Assembly (NCBI RefSeq): GCF_008000755.1
Contig: NZ_CP041690.1
Coordinates: 4,304,001 to 4,368,000, forward strand
DNA length: 64,000 bases
Reading direction: 5' to 3'
Source: Youhaiella tibetensis
GTDB taxonomy: Bacteria > Pseudomonadota > Alphaproteobacteria > Rhizobiales > Devosiaceae
Shown here: in pieces, positions 9,196 to 17,738 of the stretch
Layout: each line of letters opens with the position of its first letter
How positions within the stretch are numbered: position 1 is the first letter of the stretch
Made by a program: the position numbers and the translations under genes
The notes under the pieces: model-generated
What the model was told of the DNA's origin: nothing
Database searches by the model: none
Seen by the model: the letters and a program-made list of their open reading frames with translations, nothing else

Positions 9196-9222
9196 GCGCC
9201 CCGCTCTTATCAAGAGGGGCGC
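9196..9222 (-). terminator. stem-loop between hydrolase-like gene and dnaJ
   Basis: CTCTT at 9204-9208 pairs with AAGAG at 9212-9216, extended by GCGCCC (9196-9201) with GGGCGC (9217-9222) around a two-base bulge. There is no clear T run on the minus strand, so termination of the hydrolase-like transcript is possible but unproven. Confidence 0.35.
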
Positions 9223-9257
9223 GCGCTATCAACACTTGGCTGGAGGGGAGTGCGACT

Positions 9258-10313
9258 TCAAATCTTGCGGCGGCGCAGGGCGAAGGCCTCGACCAGGTTA
9301 TTGGCCGCCTGGCTCTGGGCGAACATGGCCTTGTTGACCAGGGTTCCCAGCCCGAAAAATCCCTGGGTAACGCCATCATAGACGCGCAGGTCCACCGAGA
9401 CGCCCTGGGCGTGGAGCACCTCGGCGAGCTCCTCGCCCTCGCTGCGCAGGGGATCGATCTCGGCCAGGATCAGCGTCACCGGCGGCAGGCCCTTGAAATC
9501 CTTGCGGCCGACCAGGTCGATGCGGGGATCGGCCGCATCGGCGCGCGTCTGGAACGCGTGCCGGAAGCACCATTGCATGGTCGGCGTGCCCACCGGTCGT
9601 GCCCGCATGTTTTCGATATAGGAGGCATTGGCCATGTCTTTGCCCGCCACCGGATGTACCAGCACCTGATGGACAGGCATGGCGATGCGCTCGCCATGGG
9701 CCTGAAGGGAAATGTTGAGGGCCATGTTGGCGCCCACGCCCTCTCCGACCACGGCCGCCTTGCCCGGATCCGCGCCCAGGCTCGCGCCATGCTCGAGAAG
9801 CCAGAGCCAGGCCGCGTAGCAATCCTCGTGGGCGGCGGGAAACTTGTGTTCGGGTGCCAGCCGATAGCGCGGGGCTACGACCACCGCGCCGGTCTTGCGC
9901 GCCAGCGCCCGCGGGGTGGCCGCGCTCTCCTCGCCGGGGCCGACGACCCAGCCCCCGTCATGGCAGTAAAGGATCATCGGCGGGGTGACCGTGGCATCGG
10001 TAAGGCGCGAGCGGTAGACGCGGGCCGGGATATCGCCCTCGGGGCCGGCGATGACGATGTCGTCGACCTCCACCCCGCTTTCGTCTTCCTCGCGCCCGGC
10101 CCGGGCCAGCACCATCCTGGCGGCGTCTTCCAGGCTCGCCTGGCGCCGCGCCTCGGCAGGCAGGCAGGCTTCGAGCGGCCTGGCGCCGAGATCGCCCAGC
10201 GCCTCGATCACGTGTGCCATGTCGGCATCGGCGCGCACCATGGGATTGCCGGTGATGAACTCGCCGGCCTGCCCCAGCGCCTCGCCGGTGGATCGATCGT
10301 GAAAGGAAGTCAT
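9258..10313 (-). CDS. alpha/beta hydrolase fold protein with substituted catalytic triad (probable pseudoenzyme)
   Basis: 351 aa of the hormone-sensitive-lipase group: an oxyanion-hole segment CHDGGW (about residue 115), RYRLAPEHKFPAA (about 149) and a C-terminal EIDPLRSEGEE with the acid residue (about 287). The nucleophile elbow, normally GDSAG or GESAG, reads GEGVG (about residue 194), so the serine is glycine, and the catalytic histidine in the usual G-x-x-HGFFG stretch is glutamine (VTQGFFG, about 316). Both changes are unambiguous in the DNA (GGC and CAG codons). The frame is intact, so it may have kept a binding or structural role. It sits between dnaK and dnaJ. Confidence 0.75.
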   Translation of the reverse strand: MTSFHDRSTGEALGQAGEFITGNPMVRADADMAHVIEALGDLGARPLEACLPAEARRQASLEDAARMVLARAGREEDESGVEVDDIVIAGPEGDIPARVYRSRLTDATVTPPMILYCHDGGWVVGPGEESAATPRALARKTGAVVVAPRYRLAPEHKFPAAHEDCYAAWLWLLEHGASLGADPGKAAVVGEGVGANMALNISLQAHGERIAMPVHQVLVHPVAGKDMANASYIENMRARPVGTPTMQWCFRHAFQTRADAADPRIDLVGRKDFKGLPPVTLILAEIDPLRSEGEELAEVLHAQGVSVDLRVYDGVTQGFFGLGTLVNKAMFAQSQAANNLVEAFALRRRKI

Positions 10314-10403
10314 GTTCGCCGCCCCGGGACCCGAAGTCCTCGCCTGATGGAGATCGGAGCTTTTCTTCCCAGTTGGGCCGAGTTTGGGCAGGGAAATGGC
10401 GGG

Positions 10404-10428
10404 ATCAGGGTAAGAAGATGACCCTGAT
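10404..10428. repeat. short inverted repeat next to the parS-like site
   Basis: ATCAGGGT at 10404-10411 and ACCCTGAT at 10421-10428 are perfect inverted copies with a nine-base spacer. The right arm overlaps the parS-like palindrome at 10425-10440. Role unknown. Confidence 0.5.
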
Positions 10429-10440
10429 TCACGTGAAACG
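10425..10440. promoter_or_regulatory. parS-like centromere site 1
   Basis: TGATTCACGTGAAACG matches the conserved bacterial ParB site TGTTTCACGTGAAACA at 14 of 16 positions and contains the full TTCACGTGAA core. It lies in the intergenic stretch between the hydrolase-like gene and the outer-membrane protein gene. A second site with the same first ten deviations-free core lies at 25956. Such sites cluster near oriC in alphaproteobacteria. Confidence 0.6.
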
Positions 10441-10556
10441 CTGTCGGGATCGCCCGGGTCGACTTGTCGCGAGCAATCGCACGGGGCTAGGGTTGGCTAT
10501 TGATTCCGGCCGTCGATCCAGGGCGGCCCTGCATTTCAGCCCGGAAAGGTCATCCG

Positions 10557-11330
10557 TTGCGGCCGCAGCTTTTCTCCATTGCCCTTCTGCCCCTCTCCCT
10601 GCTCGTGCCGGGCTTGGCGCAGGCTCAGACCCTTCCGGCAATGGACTGGTCCGGCGCCTATCTCGGCGCCGGTCTGGGCGGCGTCGTCGACATCGCCAAC
10701 ACATCCGGCCAGGGCTCCGACAACGGACAACCCGCCTATTTCAACGCCACCGACCTTGCCCAATTGCGGTCGGCGCTCGCTGCACAGAACTCGACCACGC
10801 GTCTTGCCGGCCAGGTGTTCGCCGGTTTCGGGCAGCAAACCGGCCAGCTCTATTACGGCCTGGAAGCCAGCATGGGCACGGCCAGCCTGGAGGGATCGCG
10901 CACCACCAGCCAGGATTATGACTCCCTGCCGGGAACCAGCTTCACCAACACCCTTGCCTATTCGGCGCATTGGCAGGCCGCCCTGCGGGCGCGGCTCGGC
11001 ATCGCGCGGGATAACTGGCTGGCCTATGTCAGCGGCGGGCTGGCGGCTACCCAGTTTCACCTTGATGCCACCTTTTCGGACACCAATGGCGCCACGCCCG
11101 GCCGTGGCTCGAGCAGCAGCGATCCGCTGGTTCTGGGCGTAACGCTCGGACTCGGCGCCGAATATGCGCTCGACGAGCACTGGTCGGTGCGCGCGGACTA
11201 CGCCTTTACCCATTTCGGCGAGGCATCGACCACGATGGCTATCGTCTATCCCGGCTTCAGCAGCGATCTGCGGAACGGCGTGCAGTTGAGCAGCCACACC
11301 GTAACGGCCGGCCTCTCCTACCGGTTCTGA
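10557..11330 (+). CDS. outer-membrane beta-barrel protein
   Basis: 257 aa from a TTG at 10557, seven bases behind GGAAAGG (10543-10549). This start gives a clean Sec signal peptide (hydrophobic run to about residue 22, cleavage after AQA) followed directly by MDWSGAYLGAGLGG, the first strand of the OmpA-like/porin-family barrels common in Hyphomicrobiales. Alternating hydrophobic strands follow and the protein ends in SYRF, a terminal aromatic suited to BAM-dependent insertion. An upstream in-frame ATG at 10500 would bury the signal peptide. Function beyond outer-membrane structure unknown. Confidence 0.8.
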   Translation: MRPQLFSIALLPLSLLVPGLAQAQTLPAMDWSGAYLGAGLGGVVDIANTSGQGSDNGQPAYFNATDLAQLRSALAAQNSTTRLAGQVFAGFGQQTGQLYYGLEASMGTASLEGSRTTSQDYDSLPGTSFTNTLAYSAHWQAALRARLGIARDNWLAYVSGGLAATQFHLDATFSDTNGATPGRGSSSSDPLVLGVTLGLGAEYALDEHWSVRADYAFTHFGEASTTMAIVYPGFSSDLRNGVQLSSHTVTAGLSYRF

Positions 11331-11371
11331 CCGCAGCGGCCCCAGGCTTGGCGTCCAAGGCGCGCAAAACA

Positions 11372-11399
11372 AAAGCCCCGGTGTTTCCACCGGGGCTTT
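11372..11399. terminator. bidirectional terminator between the barrel protein gene and dnaK
   Basis: AAAGCCCCGGTG at 11372-11383 and CACCGGGGCTTT at 11388-11399 form a perfect 12-bp stem with a four-base loop, with T-rich ends on both strands. It separates two convergent genes. Confidence 0.85.
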
Positions 11400-11418
11400 C
11401 GCATTCCTATGGTCCGAC

Positions 11419-13326
11419 TTAGGCGGACTTCTGGTCGTCGTCCTTGACTTCGGTGAAGTCGGCATCGACGACGTCGTCGTCCTGCTGGCCTTCGCCCGAG
11501 GCCGAGGCTTCCGCTTCCGCCTGGCTGGCCTTGTACATGGCCTCGCCCAGCTTCATGGACGCTTCGGCGAGCGCGGCGGTCTTTTCCTTGATCGCCTCGG
11601 CGTCGTCGCCCTCGATCACGCCCTTGAGGTTGGCAATGGCGGTCTCGATGGCGCTCTTGTCGTCAGCGGAAACCTTGTCGCCATAGTCCTTGAGGGACTT
11701 CTCGGTCGAGTGGATGAGGCTCTCGGCCTGGTTCTTGGCCTCGACCGCCTCACGCTTCTTCTTGTCGGCGTCAGCGTTCTGCTCGGCTTCCTTGACCATG
11801 CGCTCGATATCGGCGTCCGAAAGACCACCGGAGGCCTGGATGCGGATCTGCTGCTCCTTGCCGGTGCCCTTGTCCTTGGCCGAGACCTGCACGATGCCGT
11901 TGGCATCGATGTCGAAGGTCACCTCGATCTGGGGCACGCCACGCGGTGCGGGCGGAATGCCGGTCAGGTCGAAATTGCCGAGCAGCTTGTTGTTGGCGGC
12001 CATTTCGCGTTCACCCTGGAACACGCGGATGGTCACGGCCGACTGGCTGTCCTCGGCAGTCGAGAACGTCTGGCTCTTTTTGGTCGGGATCGTGGTGTTG
12101 CGATCGATCAGGCGCGTGAACACGCCGCCGAGCGTTTCGATGCCCAGCGAGAGCGGGGTCACGTCGAGCAGCAGCACGTCCTTGACGTCGCCCTGCAGCA
12201 CGCCGGCCTGGATGGCGGCACCCATGGCGACCACTTCGTCCGGGTTGACGCCCTTGTGGGGTTCCTTGCCGAAGAAGTTCTTGACCGTCTCGATGACCTT
12301 GGGCATGCGCGTCATGCCGCCCACCAGCACCACTTCATCGATCTGCGCGGCGGTGACGCCGGCATCCTTGAGGGCCTGGCGGCACGGCTCGATGGTCTTG
12401 GCGATGAGGTCATCGACAATGGCTTCGAGCTTGGCGCGGGTCAGCTTGAGCGTCAGGTGCTTGGGACCGGAAGCATCGGCCGTGATGAACGGCAGGTTGA
12501 TTTCGGTCTGCGTGGAGCTCGACAGTTCGATCTTGGCCTTTTCGGCAGCTTCCTTGAGGCGCTGCAGGGCGAGCTTGTCCGAACGCAGGTCGATGCCCTG
12601 CTCCTTCTTGAACTCGTCGGCCAGGTAGTCGACCAGGCGCATGTCGAAGTCTTCGCCGCCCAGGAACGTGTCGCCGTTCGTCGACTTCACTTCGAAGACG
12701 CCGTCGCCGATCTCGAGCACCGAGATATCGAAGGTACCGCCGCCAAGGTCATAGACCGCGATGGTGCCGGTGTTCTTCTTGTCGAGCCCGTAGGCGAGCG
12801 CTGCCGCCGTGGGTTCGTTGATGATGCGCAGGACTTCAAGGCCGGCGATCTTGCCGGCGTCCTTGGTGGCCTGACGCTGCGAATCGTTGAAATAGGCCGG
12901 AACCGTGATCACGGCCTGGGTAACGGTCTCGCCGAGGTAGCTTTCGGCGGTTTCCTTCATCTTCTGAAGGATCATGGCCGAGACCTGGCTGGGCGAATAC
13001 TTGTCGCCGTGCACTTCCACCCAGGCGTCGCCATTGTCGGCCTTGATGATCTTGTAGGGGACCAGGTGCTTGTCCTTTTCCACCATCGGATCGTCGTAGC
13101 GGCGCCCGATCAGGCGCTTGACGGCAAACAGCGTGCCTTCCGGATTGGTAACGGCCTGGCGCTTGGCCGGCTGGCCAACCAGGCGTTCGCCGTCATTGCT
13201 GAAGGCGACCATCGAAGGCGTGGTACGCGCGCCTTCGGCATTTTCGATAACTTTGGGATTCTTGCCATCCATCACTGCAACGCAGCTATTGGTGGTCCCC
13301 AAGTCGATACCGATTACTTTTCCCAT
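11419..13326 (-). CDS. dnaK: molecular chaperone DnaK
   Basis: 635 aa from the ATG at 13326, giving the canonical [21 protein letters not shown] start in two overlapping pieces of the phosphate-1 loop. Hsp70 ATPase working with DnaJ and GrpE in protein folding. [13 protein letters not shown] (phosphate 2), [12 protein letters not shown] (adenosine loop) and [11 protein letters not shown] at the domain linker are all present; the tail [10 protein letters not shown] is typical. An AAGGA precedes the ATG. A 120-base leader separates it from an RpoH-type promoter at 13446-13474. Confidence 0.97.
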   Translation of the reverse strand: MGKVIGIDLGTTNSCVAVMDGKNPKVIENAEGARTTPSMVAFSNDGERLVGQPAKRQAVTNPEGTLFAVKRLIGRRYDDPMVEKDKHLVPYKIIKADNGDAWVEVHGDKYSPSQVSAMILQKMKETAESYLGETVTQAVITVPAYFNDSQRQATKDAGKIAGLEVLRIINEPTAAALAYGLDKKNTGTIAVYDLGGGTFDISVLEIGDGVFEVKSTNGDTFLGGEDFDMRLVDYLADEFKKEQGIDLRSDKLALQRLKEAAEKAKIELSSSTQTEINLPFITADASGPKHLTLKLTRAKLEAIVDDLIAKTIEPCRQALKDAGVTAAQIDEVVLVGGMTRMPKVIETVKNFFGKEPHKGVNPDEVVAMGAAIQAGVLQGDVKDVLLLDVTPLSLGIETLGGVFTRLIDRNTTIPTKKSQTFSTAEDSQSAVTIRVFQGEREMAANNKLLGNFDLTGIPPAPRGVPQIEVTFDIDANGIVQVSAKDKGTGKEQQIRIQASGGLSDADIERMVKEAEQNADADKKKREAVEAKNQAESLIHSTEKSLKDYGDKVSADDKSAIETAIANLKGVIEGDDAEAIKEKTAALAEASMKLGEAMYKASQAEAEASASGEGQQDDDVVDADFTEVKDDDQKSA

Positions 13327-13445
13327 TTCCTTAGCCTCTCTCTCAGCAGACCCGATCTGGAACCCCGTTAAAGGCAGTTCCGTGACCGCTAGTCGGGCCG
13401 GGTCCCTATAGATTGCAAAGTGCCCGTTTTGCGGGCCTGGCGCTG

Positions 13446-13474
13446 ATATAGGGGCAAGGCCAAACGCCTTCAAG
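13446..13474 (-). promoter_or_regulatory. RpoH-type heat-shock promoter of dnaK
   Basis: Read on the minus strand: CTTGAA (13474-13469), 14 bases, then CCCCTATAT (13454-13446). This matches both the E. coli sigma-32 pattern and the alphaproteobacterial form CTTG, 18 bases, CCTATAT. The start codon of dnaK follows 120 bases downstream. Confidence 0.7.
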
Positions 13475-13534
13475 CGTGACCGGCCATGAAATGCAAACCA
13501 GCGCCGCCCAGGTCTCGAACGGCGCCGGCCTTGG

Positions 13535-13870
13535 TCAGTTGTCCGAGAGCGTATACTCGCCCAGCGAGCACAGGTCGATCTCTTCGCGAACGAATTCGCT
13601 GCCGTCCTCGAAAACGAACTTCATGTCGTACACACACTGGTCCGAACCATCAGCGATGGTGACGTTGACCTGGCTGCCCGACGGCATCACGTCCTCACCC
13701 AGCACGTCTTCTTCCCATTCCCCGACATTGGCGGGGGAGGTGTAGAAATTGGTGATGTTGTAGGACGAGGCGTTGGTGAGCACGAACGTGAGGTCTTCGG
13801 CCTGCGCCGCGGCGGGCATGGCGAAGAGCGCGAGGGCGGCGAGGCCGCCCAGGATGATGTGCTTGGACAT
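13535..13870 (-). CDS. small periplasmic protein of unknown function
   Basis: 111 aa from the ATG at 13870. Residues 1-25 are a Sec signal peptide (hydrophobic core [16 protein letters not shown], cleavage near AQA-ED). The mature part, about 86 residues, is acidic and contains two cysteines (DQCVYDMKF and [10 protein letters not shown]) that could form a disulphide, plus [18 protein letters not shown]. Similar proteins are known in Hyphomicrobiales without a function. It is divergent from pabB. Confidence 0.75.
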   Translation of the reverse strand: MSKHIILGGLAALALFAMPAAAQAEDLTFVLTNASSYNITNFYTSPANVGEWEEDVLGEDVMPSGSQVNVTIADGSDQCVYDMKFVFEDGSEFVREEIDLCSLGEYTLSDN

Positions 13871-14071
13871 CTTTGGATATTCCCTGAAAAGTCCGGGACG
13901 AAAAGCCGTCCCGGGCGCCGAGCTTGTTGCCTCAGATTTGCGGTTTGCGCCAGAAGCCGCCATCGGCATTCCTCAGGATTGGTGAACGGCGACCGGATCG
14001 TCCCTCGCGAAGCGCGCTTTTTGTCGCCCGGCACCTTGCGCAAATCAGCGCCGCCCGATTTGGTGCGCGCC

Positions 14072-15871
14072 ATGCCTAGCCCCGGAACCCTGCTGCTCGA
14101 CGACATGCGTCCCCGCCCCGTGGGCGGCGCGCTGCTATTCGAGGCGCCGCGCGAGATCATCCGCGCCCATGACGCCGCCGGGGCGATGGCAGCGCTGGCG
14201 CGGCTCGAGGCGGCGCGCGCCGAAGGTCTCTGGGCCGCCGGCTATCTCGCCTATGAACTGGGTTATGTCTTGGAGGAGCGGCTGGCGGCACTGCTGCCCG
14301 AGCGCTCCGAAACGCCCCTCGTCTGGTTCGGTCTCTACGATGCGCCCCGTCCGGTCGATGCCGCAAGCTGGCTGGAGGAAGCGGCGGGCGCCGAGGCGGC
14401 GAGGATCGGGGAGATCGCGCCCACGCGCACCCTTGCCGACTACGTCCCCGCGTTCGAGGCGATCAAGGATCACATCGCGGCGGGCGACACCTACCAGGTC
14501 AACCTGACCCTGAAGGCGCGCTTCGGCTACGAGGGCAGCCCCGCCGCCCTTTATCGCGCCCTGCGCCGCCGCCAGCCGGTGGCGTTTGGCGCCCTGATCG
14601 ACTGCGGCGACCACGCCGTGCTCTCGCTCTCTCCCGAACTCTTCGTCGAAAACCGCGGCGGCCTGCTGCGGGCGCGCCCGATGAAGGGCACCATGGCACG
14701 TGGCCGCACCCTGGCCGAGGACGAGGTGCAGCGCCGGGCGCTCGCCGCCGACGTCAAGAACCGCGCCGAAAACCTGATGATCGTCGACCTGCTGCGCAAC
14801 GACCTGGGGCGCGTCGCGGAAATGGGGAGCGTCAAGGTCACCGACCTTTTCACCGTCGAGACCTATCCGAGCCTCCACCAGCTCACCTCGGGGATTACGG
14901 CGCGCCTGCGCGAAGGGCTCGGTCTTTCCGAAGTGCTGGCGGCGCTTTTCCCCTGCGGCTCGATCACCGGGGCGCCCAAGATCGCGGCCATGGAAATCAT
15001 CGCCGCCCAGGAGACGGGACCGCGCGGCGTCTATACAGGGGCCATCGGCTATTTCGCCCCGGACGGGGATTTCTCGCTTTCGGTCGCCATCCGCACCCTC
15101 ACGCTCGCGCCTTCAGGCACGGGGGAGATCGGCATCGGCGGCGGCATCGTCGCCGACAGCGCCGCCGGGGCGGAGTACGAAGAGGCCTTGCTCAAGCTCA
15201 AGTTCCTGCGGCCAAGCGAGCCGGTGGCCCTCATCGAGACCCTGCTGTGGTGTCCGGACGAAGGTTTCGTGCTGCTCGGGCGGCACCTCGAGCGCCTGGC
15301 GCAATCGGCGGCCTATTTCGGCATAGCACTCGCCGAGGGCGCCGCCCAGGAGATGCTTTCGGCGCACGCCGCCGGCTACACCAAGGACATGCGCGTGCGT
15401 CTGCTGCTTGCCGAGGACGGCACGCTCTCGATCACCGACCAGCCCCTGCCGCCGCCGGCCGAGGCGCCCCGGACTTTCCGCTTCATGCTGGCCGAAGAGC
15501 GCATGGACCGCGCCAATCCGCTGCTCTTCCACAAGACCACCGCGCGCGGCTTCTACGACCAGCCGCGCCAGGCCGCCGCGGCCGCCCATGGCGTGGATGA
15601 AGTGGTGTTTTCCAACCGGGAGGGCGAATTGACCGAGGGTTCGATCACCTCGCTCTTCCTGGAGCGCGATGGCATGCTCCTCACCCCGGCACTCGATTGC
15701 GGCCTCCTGCCCGGCACGCTGCGGGCCGAGCTCCTGGCGACGGGCAAGGCGCGCGAAGCCGTGCTGACGCCGGCCGACCTCAAGGGGGCCGACCGCATCT
15801 TTCTGGGCAATTCGGTCCGCGGCCTCATGCTGGCGCAATGGATCGAAAATCCACTCGACCCATCGAATTGA
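14072..15871 (+). CDS. pabB: fused aminodeoxychorismate synthase component I and 4-amino-4-deoxychorismate lyase (PabB-PabC)
   Basis: 599 aa. Residues about 1-380 are a chorismate-binding domain: PMKGTMARG, LRNDLGRVAEMGSV, ETYPSLHQLTSGI and GSITGAPKIAAMEI are the anthranilate synthase I/PabB signatures. Residues about 390-599 are a class IV PLP aminotransferase/lyase domain with the PLP lysine in FHKTTARGFYD and SNREGELTEGSITSLF. Together they would make 4-aminobenzoate for folate from chorismate, needing only a glutaminase subunit from elsewhere. ATG 14072 (MPSPGTLLLDDM) is chosen because longer starts read through the divergent promoter. Confidence 0.9.
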   Translation: MPSPGTLLLDDMRPRPVGGALLFEAPREIIRAHDAAGAMAALARLEAARAEGLWAAGYLAYELGYVLEERLAALLPERSETPLVWFGLYDAPRPVDAASWLEEAAGAEAARIGEIAPTRTLADYVPAFEAIKDHIAAGDTYQVNLTLKARFGYEGSPAALYRALRRRQPVAFGALIDCGDHAVLSLSPELFVENRGGLLRARPMKGTMARGRTLAEDEVQRRALAADVKNRAENLMIVDLLRNDLGRVAEMGSVKVTDLFTVETYPSLHQLTSGITARLREGLGLSEVLAALFPCGSITGAPKIAAMEIIAAQETGPRGVYTGAIGYFAPDGDFSLSVAIRTLTLAPSGTGEIGIGGGIVADSAAGAEYEEALLKLKFLRPSEPVALIETLLWCPDEGFVLLGRHLERLAQSAAYFGIALAEGAAQEMLSAHAAGYTKDMRVRLLLAEDGTLSITDQPLPPPAEAPRTFRFMLAEERMDRANPLLFHKTTARGFYDQPRQAAAAAHGVDEVVFSNREGELTEGSITSLFLERDGMLLTPALDCGLLPGTLRAELLATGKAREAVLTPADLKGADRIFLGNSVRGLMLAQWIENPLDPSN

Positions 15872-15938
15872 CATAAAGACCCGGCTTGCTCCCGCGATGA
15901 ATCGGGGCACCCATGCACCCACAGCAAAGGACTTCATA

Positions 15939-16361
15939 ATGCGTATTCTCACCGGCCTGACCCTCGCAGCCCTTCTCGCGACGGCCGTTCCGGCCTTCGC
16001 CCAGGCCGCGACGGAAACCCCGGCCGCTCCCGCCGCAGAAGCACCGGCGGCCGCACCCAAGGCGCCCGCGCCGGCGCCCGAAGGGGTGAGCGATGAAGCC
16101 GACAAGTTCCTCTGGTGCGGCCACGCCCTCAACTTCGCCTCCAACTTCGCCAAGGAAGGCGGAGACGAGGACGCTGCCAAGGCCATGCTCGAAAATGGCG
16201 GCAAGCTCATCGAGAAGGGCGCGGCCATGCTGCCCGACCTGGCGCCCGAAAAGCTCGAGGCAGCCAAGGCCGCCTATGTCGAGCAGATCAAGGTCGAGCT
16301 TGAAGGCTCTGGCGAAAATGCCAAGTTCACCTACGATGAATGCATGACGCTGGTGCAGTAA
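15939..16361 (+). CDS. small periplasmic alanine/proline-rich protein
   Basis: 140 aa from the ATG at 15939, behind AAAGGA. Signal peptide to about residue 20 (LAALLATAVPAFAQA), then a low-complexity Ala/Pro/Glu linker (residues about 22-46) and a helical domain with two cysteines (LWCGHAL and DECMTLVQ at the C-terminus). No family recognised; probably exported and anchored or free in the periplasm. It follows pabB by 67 bases on the same strand and precedes pncA by 25 bases, so may share their transcript. Confidence 0.7.
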   Translation: MRILTGLTLAALLATAVPAFAQAATETPAAPAAEAPAAAPKAPAPAPEGVSDEADKFLWCGHALNFASNFAKEGGDEDAAKAMLENGGKLIEKGAAMLPDLAPEKLEAAKAAYVEQIKVELEGSGENAKFTYDECMTLVQ

Positions 16362-16386
16362 CACCGGCAGGCAACGGGACGCTCTG

Positions 16387-17016
16387 ATGGGATTTGACTT
16401 GCGGGCCGATGACGCCCTGATCGTTGTGGACCTGCAGGTCGATTTCCTCCCCGGCGGCAGCCTCGCCGTCAACGGGGGCGCCGAGATCGTCGCTCCCATC
16501 GAGGCCCTGGCCCAGCGCTTCGCCAATGTCCTTCTGACCCAGGACTGGCATACGCCCGGCCACATCTCCTTTGCCAGCGCCCACCAGGGGCGAAAGGTAT
16601 TCGAACGCATCGAGCTCGACTACGGCCCCCAGGTGCTCTGGCCCGACCATTGCGTGATGGGTACGCCCGGCGCCCGCATCGTCTCCGAACCGCTGCTCGA
16701 GCGGGCGCAGCTCGTGCTGCGCAAGGGCTACCATCACGAGGTCGACAGCTATTCCGGATTTCGCGAAGCCGATCGCAAGACCCATACGGGCCTGGCCGGC
16801 TATCTGAGGGAGCGCGGGCTGCAGCGCCTCTTCGTCGTCGGCCTCGCCACCGATTTCTGCGTCAACTGGACCGCACTCGACGCGGCGTCCAATGGCTTTG
16901 AAACGCTGGTAGTGGAAGACCTGACCCGCGCCATCGATACCGATGGCTCGCTGGCCCAGGCCTATGCCGAGATGGATAGCGCCGGCGTGCGACGCATCGG
17001 GGCAAGCGACATCTAG
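16387..17016 (+). CDS. pncA: nicotinamidase
   Basis: 209 aa isochorismatase-fold hydrolase converting nicotinamide to nicotinate for NAD salvage. The catalytic triad is visible: aspartate in VVDLQVDFLPGG (about residue 14-17), lysine in LRKGYHH (about 116) and cysteine in ATDFCVNW (about 158). Metal ligands sit in TQDWHTPGHISFA (about 56-68) and the WPDHC segment follows. Length and motif spacing are normal. Confidence 0.93.
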   Translation: MGFDLRADDALIVVDLQVDFLPGGSLAVNGGAEIVAPIEALAQRFANVLLTQDWHTPGHISFASAHQGRKVFERIELDYGPQVLWPDHCVMGTPGARIVSEPLLERAQLVLRKGYHHEVDSYSGFREADRKTHTGLAGYLRERGLQRLFVVGLATDFCVNWTALDAASNGFETLVVEDLTRAIDTDGSLAQAYAEMDSAGVRRIGASDI

Positions 17017-17029
17017 CCGCCTGCCGGAC

Positions 17030-17049
17030 GGGGCGAATTCCATCGCCCC
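17030..17049. terminator. hairpin between convergent pncA and grpE
   Basis: GGGGCGA at 17030-17036 pairs with TCGCCCC at 17043-17049 around a six-base loop. No T run follows on either strand, so termination is uncertain. Confidence 0.35.
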
Positions 17050-17069
17050 GGCCAGCTTTCACGACAGGA

Positions 17070-17678
17070 TCAGGCGCTCTTGTCGACGCCGCCTTCGGGG
17101 GCCTCGCCGGCATTGACCGGCTTGGCGCCGCCCTTGGCAACGCCCACCATGGCCGGACGCAGCACGCGATCGCCGATGGCGAAGCCCGCCTGCACCACCT
17201 GCACCACCGTGCCTTCCGGGCGCGTCGGGTCGGGAACCTCGAACATGGCCTGGTGCTTGTGGGGATCGAACTTCTGGCCTTCCGCCTCGATCGGCTTGAC
17301 GCCGTGCTTGGCCAGGAGCCGTTGCATCTCGCGCTCGGTCATCTCGATGCCCTCGATGAGGGTCTTGAGCGTGGCGTCGCCCGTCTCGCGCGCTTCGGCC
17401 GGCAGGCTCGAGAGCGCGCGGCTGAGCGAATCGGTGGCCGTCAGCATGTCGCGGGCAAAGCCGGCAATGGCATAGGTCCGCGTATCGGCGATCTCGCGTT
17501 CGGTGCGTTTGCGCAGGTTTTCCATGTCGGCAACCGTGCGCAGCAGCTTGTCCTTGAGGTCGGCGACTTCCGCCTGCAGCGCCTCGGAGACATCGACTTC
17601 AGGCGTCGTGGCCCCAGCGCTCTCGGTCTTGGCCTGTTCGTCCGGCGCGCCGGACGCCGTGTTTTCGTCACTGGTCAT
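17070..17678 (-). CDS. grpE: nucleotide exchange factor GrpE
   Basis: 202 aa. Releases ADP from DnaK. An acidic, disordered N-terminus (residues 1-35) is followed by a long coiled-coil helix ([29 protein letters not shown], residues about 36-64) and a C-terminal beta domain with the GrpE signature region [23 protein letters not shown]. It lies 60 bases downstream of hrcA on the same strand, the usual hrcA-grpE pair. Confidence 0.95.
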   Translation of the reverse strand: MTSDENTASGAPDEQAKTESAGATTPEVDVSEALQAEVADLKDKLLRTVADMENLRKRTEREIADTRTYAIAGFARDMLTATDSLSRALSSLPAEARETGDATLKTLIEGIEMTEREMQRLLAKHGVKPIEAEGQKFDPHKHQAMFEVPDPTRPEGTVVQVVQAGFAIGDRVLRPAMVGVAKGGAKPVNAGEAPEGGVDKSA

Positions 17679-17738
17679 TACGATATCCGCATCTGGGTTG
17701 ATTGGTTGACCCGCATATCGGCCAAGCCCGGGATTTTT

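Noticed and set aside
11710-13371. 553-codon plus-strand frame across dnaK
   Set aside because: Exact mirror of dnaK, no start signal, no recognisable domain.
13535-13870. Naming the small periplasmic protein argininosuccinate lyase, as similar proteins are sometimes labelled
   Set aside because: 111 residues with a signal peptide cannot be that enzyme; the label is an annotation error.
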